From positions 1,906,001 to 1,970,000 of the forward strand of contig OY282353.1 of the NCBI GenBank assembly GCA_958295465.1: a stretch of DNA of 64,000 bases. Direction: 5' to 3'. This document shows, one piece after another, positions 42,867 through 50,516 of the stretch (within the stretch, counting starts at the first letter, position 1; every line of letters starts with the position of its first letter). The position numbers and the translations under genes are program-made. A model generated the notes under the pieces. The model saw nothing but the letters and a program-made list of their open reading frames with translations, had not been told where the DNA came from and searched no databases. This DNA comes from an uncultured Gammaproteobacteria bacterium. Lineage in GTDB: Bacteria > Pseudomonadota > Gammaproteobacteria > HK1.

Positions 42867-44639
42867 TCAGGCTCCTCCGCGCCCGGCGGCGTCGACCCGG
42901 ACGGTCACGATGTCCGCGTTGTGGAACTGCTGGTGCCGGATCGAGGACGCGAAGTGCCGCAGCAGCCGCAGTGAGCCTTCCTGCTCGATCCGGTCTTCGG
43001 CGTCGGGCCGCTCCGCGAGCAACGCGATATGGTCCTGGAGGTTGGCGTCGTCGTCGCCGGTCCCGGCCACGAATTCCAGCACCGCGCCGCCACCCTCCTT
43101 GCGGGCGGTGAGAAGCAGGCGCCGCCGTCCGGGGTCGCTGCGGTCTTCGGACCCGTCCGCCTCCTCGTCCCTCCGAAGAAGGGTCAGCAGGGTTTCCTCG
43201 CTGACGGCTTGCAGGCGGCCCTCCATGTCCGCCCCCCAGCCTCCGCGGGCGGCGAAGGCGCCGAGAAACTCGTTCAGCCTGGGAAGCTCGTCCCGATCGA
43301 GCCATCCCCGGAACCGGCTTCCACGCGGCCCGGTCAGATCCGTCAGCAATGTAAGCAGGATCGCCATGAGACCGCCGGAGGTCATGCCGTTGCGCAGCAG
43401 TCCGCCCGCGAACTCCGAGAAGAATTCCGGGAAGATCATCCCGGCCTGAAAGCCGGCGCCCGTCCAGAAGGAGACGCCGGCAATCAGCCCCGTACGAGAG
43501 TCCGCCCCGACTTGCAGGACCTCCCGCATACCGGTCACGAACAGCATGGCCATCACCACCATGATCGAGGCCGCCACGACCGGTCCGGGAATCGCGAGGA
43601 TCAGGGCGAGCACCTTGGGCAGAAAGGCCAGGACGATGGCGCTCGCGCCGGCCGCGACCCCGACGCGGCGCGCCGCGACCCCGGTCAGCTCGGTCAGCGA
43701 CACACTGACCGGGTAGGGCGTGTTCGGCGTCGTTCCGGCAAGACCCGCCAGCACGTTGCCGGCGCCTTCCGCAGTCACCGTCCCCTGCACCGCCCGGAAG
43801 TCCACCGCCCGCGGCCGGCGCCAGGAGACCCGCTGGATCGCGACGGCCGTTCCGATCGATTTGGTAGTGCCGACCAGGGTGACGAAGACGAACCCGGGAA
43901 GCAGCGCCCAGAACGCCGGGCCGAAGTCGAGGTCGAGGCCCGGCCACTGCCCCTCCGGAAGGCCGAACCACGCTGCTCCGGCCACCCGCCCGGTGTCGTA
44001 GATGTCGAACCAGCCGGCGACCAGGGAGCCTGCGACGACGCCGATGGTCGGCGCCCAGAGGCGTAGCGTACCCGCCCCCTTGAGCCCGATGCCGATGACG
44101 GCGGCGATGGTCACGAAGGCGCTCACCGGCCCGGCCGCCGCCGATGCTCCCGGCAGGGGCCGGTTCAGCATATCGAACATGATCGGCATCACGGTCACCG
44201 GCATGAGCATGATCACCGTGCCCGTCACCGTGGGAGTCAGGACCCGGCGCAGCAGCGAGAGCCGCGCGGAGAGCGCGATCAGCACGACGCCCGAGACGAC
44301 GACCAGCGTGGCGAGCATCGCCGGGCCGCCTTCGGCAAGCGCCGTCACGCTGATCGCGATGGTGGTGCTGGAGGTGCCGGCGAAGATCACGTAGCCCGCC
44401 CCGACCCGGCCGAGGCGCAGGGCCTGAAGGATGGTGGATACGCCGCAGCACAGGACCGCGGCGAACACTCCCCACAACAGGGACTCTTCGGCCCCGCCGG
44501 CCCGGAACACGATCGCCGCCAACAGCACCACGGAGCTGATGGTCACAACGACGATCTGCAGGCCGAGGCCGAAGGCGAGCCTGGCGGGAGGCTTCTCGTC
44601 GGCTTCGTAGCGAATGGCGGATCGAGCGCTGCGATTCAT
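42867..44639 (-). CDS. NCS2-type nucleobase permease with extra C-terminal domain, copy 1
   Basis: 590 residues. About 14 hydrophobic segments of the uracil/xanthine permease fold occupy residues 1-440 (for example GYVIFAGTSSTTIAISVTA, TPTVTGTVIMLMPVTVMPIMF, TTPNTPYPVSVSLTELTG). A soluble C-terminal domain of about 150 residues contains EETLLTLLRRDEE and ends with RLLRHFASSIRHQQFHNADI. It may be a degenerate ATPase/anti-sigma-like fold; this is a guess. Substrate may be a purine, pyrimidine or related ring. It is the downstream member of a tandem pair. Confidence 0.82.
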   Translation of the reverse strand: MNRSARSAIRYEADEKPPARLAFGLGLQIVVVTISSVVLLAAIVFRAGGAEESLLWGVFAAVLCCGVSTILQALRLGRVGAGYVIFAGTSSTTIAISVTALAEGGPAMLATLVVVSGVVLIALSARLSLLRRVLTPTVTGTVIMLMPVTVMPIMFDMLNRPLPGASAAAGPVSAFVTIAAVIGIGLKGAGTLRLWAPTIGVVAGSLVAGWFDIYDTGRVAGAAWFGLPEGQWPGLDLDFGPAFWALLPGFVFVTLVGTTKSIGTAVAIQRVSWRRPRAVDFRAVQGTVTAEGAGNVLAGLAGTTPNTPYPVSVSLTELTGVAARRVGVAAGASAIVLAFLPKVLALILAIPGPVVAASIMVVMAMLFVTGMREVLQVGADSRTGLIAGVSFWTGAGFQAGMIFPEFFSEFAGGLLRNGMTSGGLMAILLTLLTDLTGPRGSRFRGWLDRDELPRLNEFLGAFAARGGWGADMEGRLQAVSEETLLTLLRRDEEADGSEDRSDPGRRRLLLTARKEGGGAVLEFVAGTGDDDANLQDHIALLAERPDAEDRIEQEGSLRLLRHFASSIRHQQFHNADIVTVRVDAAGRGGA

Positions 44640-44784
44640 CCTTCTTCGGGACGTAGCCGTCCGGCCTTCGTTCCCGCCTGCGCCCGGGGCCCCGGCGGCG
44701 GCGCGGCCTCCGCCGCGTCCGTCCCAGGACCCTCCGGCGCGTGGGCGCGGCGACAGCCGGACGCCTTCGGGCTCCCTCGCCGAC

Positions 44785-46563
44785 TCAGGACCCTCCGCGC
44801 GAGGACGCGGCAGCGTCGACCCGGACGGTCACGACGTCCGCGTTGTGGAACTGCTGGTGCCGGATCGAGGACGCGAAGTGCCGCAGCAGCCGCAGTGAGC
44901 CTTCCTGCTCGATCCGGTCTTCGGCGTCGGGCTGCTCCGCGAGCAGCGCGATACGGTCCTGGAGGTTGGCGTCGTCGTCGCCGGTCCCGGCCACGAATTC
45001 CAGCACCGCGCCGCCGCCCTCCTTGCGGGCGGTGAGAAGCAGGCGCCGCCGTCCGGGGCTGCTTCGATCTTCGGACCCGTCCGCCTCCTCGTCCCTCCGA
45101 AGAAGGGTCAGCAGGGTTTCCTCGCCGACGGATTGCAGGCGGCCCTCCATGTCCGCGCCCCAGCCTCCACGGGCGGCGAAGGCGCCGAGAAACTCGTGCA
45201 GCCTGGGAAGCTCGTCCCGATCGAGCCATCCCCGGAACCGGCTTCCACGCGGCCCGGTCAGCTCCGTCAGCGCGGTGAGCAGGATCGCCATGAGGCCGCC
45301 GGCGGTCATGCCGTTGCTCAGCAGTCCGCCCGCGAACTCCGAGAAGAACTCCGGGAAGATCATCCCGGCCTGGAAGCCGGCGCCCGTCCAGAACGAGACC
45401 CCGGCGATGAGCCCCGTGCGGTAGTCCGCCCCGCTCTGCACCACCTCCCTCATGCCGGCCACGAACAGCATGGCCATCACCACCATGATGGTGGCCGCCA
45501 CGACCGGTCCGGGAATCGCGAGGATCAGGGCGAGCGCCTTCGGCACGAACGCGAGGACGATGAAGACCGCCCCGGCCGCGACCCCGACGCTGCGCGCCGC
45601 GACCCCGGTGAGCTCGGTGATCGGCACGCCGATCGGATAGGGGGTGTTCGGCATCGTCCCGGCGAGGCCGGCCAGCAGATTGCCCGCGCCCTCGCCGGCC
45701 ACCGTCCCCTGCACGGATCGGAAGTCCACCGCCCGCGGCCGGCGCCAGGACACCCGCTGGATCGCGACGGCGACGCCGATCGATTTGGTGGTGCCGATCA
45801 GCGTGACGAAGACGAACCCGGGAAGCAGCGCCCAGAACGCCGGGCCGAAGTCGAGGTCGAGGCCCGGCCACCGCCCCTCCGGAAGACCGAACCACGCCGC
45901 CCCGGCCACCCGCCCGGTGTCGTAGATGCCGAACCAGCCGGCGACCAGGGAGCCCGCGACGACCCCGATGGCCGGCGCCCAGAGGCGCAGCGTACTCGTC
46001 CCCTTGAGCCCGATGCCGATGAGGGCCGCGATGGTCACGAAGGCGCTCACCGGCCCGGCCGCGGCCGGATCGTCCGGCGACGTCTGGTGCAACATGCGAA
46101 AGAGGATCGGCATCACGGTCACCGGCAGGAGCATGATCACCGTGCCCGTGACCGTCGGGGTCAGGACCCGGCGCAGCAGCGAGAGCCGCGTCGAGAGTGC
46201 GATCTGGACGAGCGACGAGACGACCACCAGGGTGGCGAGCATCGCCGGCCCCCCTTCGGCGAGGGCGGTCACGCAGACCGCGATGAAGGTGCTGGACGTG
46301 CCGGTCAGGACGACGTAGCCCGCCCCGACCCGACCGAGGCGCAGGGCTTGCAGCGCGGTGGCCGCTCCGCAGGCGAGGACCGTGGCGAACACGCCCCAGA
46401 ACAGGGACTCCTCGGCCCCGCCGGCCCGGAACACGATCGCCGCCACCAGCACCACGGAGTTGATGCTCAGCACGGCGAGCTGCAGGCCGAGGCCGAAGGC
46501 GAGCCTGGCGGGAGGCGTCTCGTCGGCTTCGTAGCGAATGGCGGAGCGGGCGCCGGGATTCAT
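44785..46563 (-). CDS. NCS2-type nucleobase permease with extra C-terminal domain, copy 2
   Basis: 592 residues, very similar throughout to the gene at 42867 and almost identical in the C-terminal domain, with scattered changes in the membrane part (for example LAVLSINSVVLVAAIVF versus IVVVTISSVVLLAAIVF). ATG 46563 (MNPGARSAIRYEADE) aligns with the start of the other copy. The about 150 bp separating the two copies match the region downstream of copy 1, so the pair arose by tandem duplication. Confidence 0.82.
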   Translation of the reverse strand: MNPGARSAIRYEADETPPARLAFGLGLQLAVLSINSVVLVAAIVFRAGGAEESLFWGVFATVLACGAATALQALRLGRVGAGYVVLTGTSSTFIAVCVTALAEGGPAMLATLVVVSSLVQIALSTRLSLLRRVLTPTVTGTVIMLLPVTVMPILFRMLHQTSPDDPAAAGPVSAFVTIAALIGIGLKGTSTLRLWAPAIGVVAGSLVAGWFGIYDTGRVAGAAWFGLPEGRWPGLDLDFGPAFWALLPGFVFVTLIGTTKSIGVAVAIQRVSWRRPRAVDFRSVQGTVAGEGAGNLLAGLAGTMPNTPYPIGVPITELTGVAARSVGVAAGAVFIVLAFVPKALALILAIPGPVVAATIMVVMAMLFVAGMREVVQSGADYRTGLIAGVSFWTGAGFQAGMIFPEFFSEFAGGLLSNGMTAGGLMAILLTALTELTGPRGSRFRGWLDRDELPRLHEFLGAFAARGGWGADMEGRLQSVGEETLLTLLRRDEEADGSEDRSSPGRRRLLLTARKEGGGAVLEFVAGTGDDDANLQDRIALLAEQPDAEDRIEQEGSLRLLRHFASSIRHQQFHNADVVTVRVDAAASSRGGS

Positions 46564-46827
46564 TTCGGGAAGAGCCTCCTTCTGTGCCGGCCGTTCATGG
46601 CGCGCGTCGCTGCACCACCCCACGGGGAATCCGGACGGCGGAGCGGGGATGGGGAGCCGCCGCGGGGATGAAGGTGATTTCGGGCATGAGGATGATGGCA
46701 CGAAAGCCAATGGGCCGGTGGAGGTTCCGGGCAGACCCGCTCGGACGCACCGCGCCCGCCTCGGAGCGGGCGCCGGATTGCGGGTTCCCGGAGCGGACGC
46801 CGTACAGCGGGGTCGAAGGGGAGGATC

Positions 46828-47013
46828 TCATCGGGCGCGTCGTCCGTACAACGCGTCGGTGCACGAGGCCGCCGTCTCGCAGACTCCCGGACAGGACAGC
46901 ACGTTGGTCTTCGGAAACAGGTCGCCGGTGTAGCCGGGCAGGGCGAAGGCGACGTCGGCGACCCCGTCGAGCAGGATGGAGTACTGCCGCGGCGGAGACG
47001 AGTTCAGCGCCCC
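46828..47013 (-). pseudogene. dctP: Internal fragment of a TRAP substrate-binding protein gene (dctP)
   Basis: The minus strand reads LLDGVADVAFALPGYTGDLF and PKTNVLSCPGVCETAASC, which matches the middle of DctP proteins (VADVAFALPGYTPGLFP). Both ends are missing. Its stop codon lies in a segment that is nearly identical to the 3' end of dctM (53141-53175), so the fragment ends in a recombination joint. Confidence 0.6.
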
Positions 47014-47310
47014 GCCCGCATGTCAGGGACACGCTGGCCCGCGTAGTGGAGCTGCTCGCCGATGGTCGGTCCCTTCCGGCCAGCTACGCCGAGGACGAGG
47101 TGTGGAGGGACGCGGCGGATACCTCCGGCTTCCCGTTCGTTCACTCCATCGCCAGGTCCGGATCGGCAGGTGCGGCCCGGCGACCGTGTCACATGACGGC
47201 GGCCTTCGCAAAAGGAGTTGCGGCCCGACGCCGTTTGAGGAATATGCGACCTGTACCGGACGATGCGAATGCTGATCGCCTTCGGAGCAGGCATCTGTTA
47301 CATCGGCTTC

Positions 47311-47514
47311 ATGAAAACGACAATCGATATTCCAGACGACGAGCTTTCGGATGCCATGCGCTTCACCCACGCGCAGACCAAACGCGAAGCCGTGGTGACG
47401 GCCGTCGCCGATTTCAACCGTCGCCGCCGCATGACGGAGCTCATGAAATACGCCGGCACCTGCACGGATCTGATGACGGTGGAGGAACTTCAGGCGCAAC
47501 GTCGGCGGGAGTGA
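47311..47514 (+). CDS. vapB: VapB-type antitoxin, copy 2
   Basis: 67 residues, nearly identical to the copy at 40741 (MKTTIDIPDDELSDAMRFT, helix TKREAVVTAVADFNRRR). It is followed after 7 bp by a complete vapC gene, so this is the functional pair. About 100 bp upstream of the start are also shared with copy 1, which suggests the promoter/operator was duplicated with it. Confidence 0.87.
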   Translation: MKTTIDIPDDELSDAMRFTHAQTKREAVVTAVADFNRRRRMTELMKYAGTCTDLMTVEELQAQRRRE

Positions 47515-47521
47515 CGGTGCG

Positions 47522-47896
47522 TTGATCCTGATCGATACATCGTCATGGATTCATCTGCTGCGTCCGGACGGTGACTTGGCCGCCCGTGGCCGTGTCGAAG
47601 CGGCGCTGAGAGCCGCGGATGCCTGCTGGCGCCCGATCGTTCAACTGGAGTTGTGGAACGGTGCGCGCGGCGAACGGGAAAAGCGGGTGCTGTACGACTT
47701 CGCACGGGTGCTACCGAGCCTGCCGATCGACGACGACGTCTGGTGCGCTGCATACGAACTCGCCCGGCGTGCTCGTGCCCGAGGCGTCACCGTTCCCGCG
47801 ACCGACGTCGTCATCATGGCCTGCGCCCGACACCACGGTGCCGGCCTGGAATCGACGGACGATGATTTCGACTCTTTACGGCGTGTTGCCGAATGA
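47522..47896 (+). CDS. vapC: VapC-type PIN-domain ribonuclease toxin
   Basis: 124 residues from TTG 47522. The PIN acidic residues are visible: Asp in MILIDTSSW, Glu in VQLELWNG, Asp in VPATDVVIMA and Asp in TDDDF. VapC toxins cut specific RNAs (often tRNA) and are held by VapB. Intact, in contrast to the copy at 40949. Confidence 0.88.
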   Translation: MILIDTSSWIHLLRPDGDLAARGRVEAALRAADACWRPIVQLELWNGARGEREKRVLYDFARVLPSLPIDDDVWCAAYELARRARARGVTVPATDVVIMACARHHGAGLESTDDDFDSLRRVAE

Positions 47897-47989
47897 GTTC
47901 GTGTTGCCGTCAGCGAGGACAGGCAGAGCCATCCGCCGCTCCGGGTAGATGGCCAGGGCAAGGCGGCCCCGCACGTTTCGCAAACGCCG

Positions 47990-48666
47990 TTATCGACTGG
48001 CCAGCCGGCGCATGATCTCGCGGATGCTTTCATCGGGCCGCACGACGTCGAACGGAAAGCAGAACAGCTCCAGCCCCTGCTGGTCGCCCACTTTGTCATT
48101 GAACTCGTACCGCAGAGGCGACTTGAATTCGGGCGTCCTCGGGTACAGCAACGCCACCTTGGCGCAGCCGAACTTCCTGCCGTAGCTGTATAGCTGGTAA
48201 ACGTCGCTCTGGCTGATCCCGTGCTTCGGATCGGTGCTATCACCGTTGATTCTCTTCCACTTGGCGTCGAGCACGAACCGCACTTTGCCTGATCGAACGA
48301 GGGCGATGTCCGGCTTCATGTGGAAGGCATCCGCTTTGCCGATGCGGGCAAACGCTTTCTGCGGCCCTTGTGTTCTGACGTGGTAGTCACGCTGATGGCG
48401 TCTGAAGCCATCGGCCACGTAATCCTCGAAGACTTCCTCCATCGGGAACAGCAGCGCCTGGTTCACGTGCTTTCCGGAGAACGTCGCCAAGCCGTGATTG
48501 AACAGGAACAGACCTACCCAGGCCATCACCGCGTCGTAATGCCGCATCGACCGGTCGATCCGATGGCGTTCCCAGTCCACCTCCGGCCGTTCCGATCGGG
48601 GCACCTCGGAAAAACAGATGCGAAGCTGATGGAGCAGTTGCTGATTGCCGGGGTGGGTGATCGGCC
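47990..48666 (-). pseudogene. mcrC: mcrC, 3' part (nuclease domain), separated by an IS insertion
   Basis: C-terminal half of McrC, the nuclease subunit of the McrBC type IV restriction enzyme. From the join it reads PITHPGNQQLLHQLRI and includes the PD-(D/E)XK core MKPDIALVRSG followed by VLDAKWKRING, then DVYQLYSYG. Removing the element at 48667-49936 and one 11-bp target repeat restores a continuous frame with the 5' part. As it stands it lacks a start and is probably not expressed normally. Confidence 0.88.
48656..48666. repeat. 11-bp target-site duplication, left copy
   Basis: GGTGATCGGCC at 48656-48666 immediately precedes the IS inverted repeat. The same 11 bp follow the right end at 49937-49947. 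Duplications of 9-13 bp are typical for IS4-family insertions. Confidence 0.9.
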
Positions 48667-49936
48667 ACTGCTGTCCCACAAAGTGTGCGTGAAAGAGGAC
48701 CTGAATCATCCTGTGATGTTATGATTGAGTTTGCGAAAGCAACCAAATCACAGGAGATCCAGGTCCATGGCCCACAATAATACCGTGTTGGCGCAATTTC
48801 TCAAGTTGGTGCCGAGACATGAATTCGAGAGGGATGCGGCGCAACACCACAAGGGGCGAAAGTTGCGCAAGATGACGCGCTGGAACCAGTTTGTGGCGAT
48901 GTTCATGGCGCAGTTGTCGGGGCGGAGCAGCCTGCGCGACATCGTGGCCAATCTGGCTACGCATCCCCACAAGCTCTACCACCTGGGGGTCGGCAGCGTA
49001 ACGAGGTCTTCGTTGGCCCGTGTGAACGAGGAACAACCGTACCGGCTCTATGAGAGGATGTTCGAGCGGGTGTTGGCGCGCTGTCAGAGGTCGGCGCCGG
49101 GTCATGGCTTTCGCTTCAAGAGCAAGCTGTACTCGTTGGATGCGTCCACCGTGGACTTGTGCTTGTCGATGTTTCCGTGGGCGAAGTTCAAGCAGACGAA
49201 GGGTGCGGTGAAGTTGCATGTGGGCATTGACCACGGAGGGTATCTGCCGACGTTTGTGCGCATCACCGACGGCAAGAGGTCGGACATTGAGGCGGCGAGA
49301 GTGTTGGAAGTGCCGAGAGGGAGCATTGTGGTGGCGGACCGTGCGTATGTGGACTTCGCGTGGCTCAAGCACCTGAATACACAGGGAATTTCTCTTGTCA
49401 CCCGCATGAAGAAGGGGATCAGGTATGCGGTTCGGGAACGTCGTGCGGTGAAGCGAAGGCAGGGCCTCACCAGCGATCAAATCATCGTGTTGACGAGTAC
49501 GCATGGTGCGAAGAGGTATCCTGGGGCGTTGCGCCGAATCGGATACCGGGACGCTGAGACGGGCAAACACTACGTCTTCTTGACGAACAACTTCGACTTG
49601 TCGGCGAAGACCATTGCGGACATTTACAAGGCAAGATGGCAGATAGAGTTGTTTTTCAAGTGGATCAAGCAACATCTGAAGGTGAAGAGTTTTGTCGGTA
49701 CATCGCGCAATGCAGTATTGACGCAGCTCTGGATTGCGATGTGCGTATATCTGTTGCTTTCGTACATCAAGTTCGTCAACCGATCAAGTTGGAGTTTGTA
49801 CGAGATTTTGCGGGTGCTCCAACTGAACCTGTTCGATCGTCGCCCAATGATGGATCTCCTGGAGACACAATCAACACCCCCAGACCCGCCGCCGCAACTC
49901 AGGCTGAAATTCACCTGAACTTTATGGGACAGCAGT
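48667..49936 (+). mobile_element. IS4-family-like insertion sequence, 1,270 bp
   Basis: Complete element inside mcrC. Its ends are imperfect inverted repeats: left ACTGCTGTCCCACAAAGT, right (complement) ACTGCTGTCCCATAAAGT. It is flanked by an 11-bp direct repeat and carries one intact transposase gene, so the insertion looks recent. Confidence 0.92.
48767..49918 (+). CDS. IS4-family transposase
   Basis: 383 residues. DDE residues appear as LYSLDASTVDLCL, VVADRAYVDF and the YREK signature YKARWQIELFFKWIKQHLKVK (Y, R, E and K at the family spacing; the last 21 residues are split by the YKARWQ start). An N-terminal DUF4372-like part (FLKLVPRHEFERDA) is typical of one IS4 subgroup. GGAG precedes ATG 48767. 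The gene is intact. Confidence 0.9.
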   Translation: MAHNNTVLAQFLKLVPRHEFERDAAQHHKGRKLRKMTRWNQFVAMFMAQLSGRSSLRDIVANLATHPHKLYHLGVGSVTRSSLARVNEEQPYRLYERMFERVLARCQRSAPGHGFRFKSKLYSLDASTVDLCLSMFPWAKFKQTKGAVKLHVGIDHGGYLPTFVRITDGKRSDIEAARVLEVPRGSIVVADRAYVDFAWLKHLNTQGISLVTRMKKGIRYAVRERRAVKRRQGLTSDQIIVLTSTHGAKRYPGALRRIGYRDAETGKHYVFLTNNFDLSAKTIADIYKARWQIELFFKWIKQHLKVKSFVGTSRNAVLTQLWIAMCVYLLLSYIKFVNRSSWSLYEILRVLQLNLFDRRPMMDLLETQSTPPDPPPQLRLKFT

Positions 49937-50515
49937 GGTGATCGGCCGGAGCTTGTGGATGGCGCTGTGAATCAGCCGGTTCACGGGGCGGTCCGCCGTG
50001 AACTCGTCGAAAGCGACGTAGAAGCGGGCGCGGTTCGCCACGTTCCGGCGAATGTGCTCTCGGAACCGGATGCGCCCCCGAAGCCGGGGAAGATTGTCCT
50101 CGACGCTGTTGTAGTGGCGGGCGAGCCCGCGTTGCGTGAGCAGCGCCAGATTGATCAGGAACAGCCTGACGAACACGTCGAGCATGTTGAAATGGCGGAG
50201 CGCGGCGATACTGGTTTCGTTGAATTGCGCGGCGCGGAGGCCCCGGTAGGTCCGCAGCATCTCGAGAAACACCCGTCGGGTGCGCACCTCGTCGTCGACG
50301 AAGTCCACCTTCGGCAGAATCTCGAACACGGTGCCGCGCCGGGTCTCGATGACACCCACGTAGTTCCCGGTGTGGAGCCGCCCGTTCCTGAGCGTCAGCA
50401 CGGGGCGGTACTTGCCCTGCTGATCCGTCTGATTGGCCAGCGCGAAGTCCTTGAGGTCCGCGTACTCCGTATCGTCGAGACCTGAAAGCCGTTCGTGTTC
50501 CCTGAAAACCGGCAT
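49937..50515 (-). pseudogene. mcrC: mcrC, 5' part (McrB-binding domain), separated by an IS insertion
   Basis: N-terminal half of McrC from ATG 50515 (MPVFREHERLSG), one base after the mcrB stop. Family marks are YVGVIETRRGTVFEILPKVD and NLPRLRGRIRF. The frame runs into the IS at the RPIT codons and stops after a few foreign residues. In the uninterrupted order it continues into 48666-47990. Confidence 0.88.
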
Positions 50516-50516
50516 G

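Noticed and set aside
46584..47525. 313-codon plus-strand frame upstream of and through vapB
   Set aside because: It spans the dctP relic in antisense and reads vapB in the wrong frame, so it is a chance opening in GC-rich DNA.
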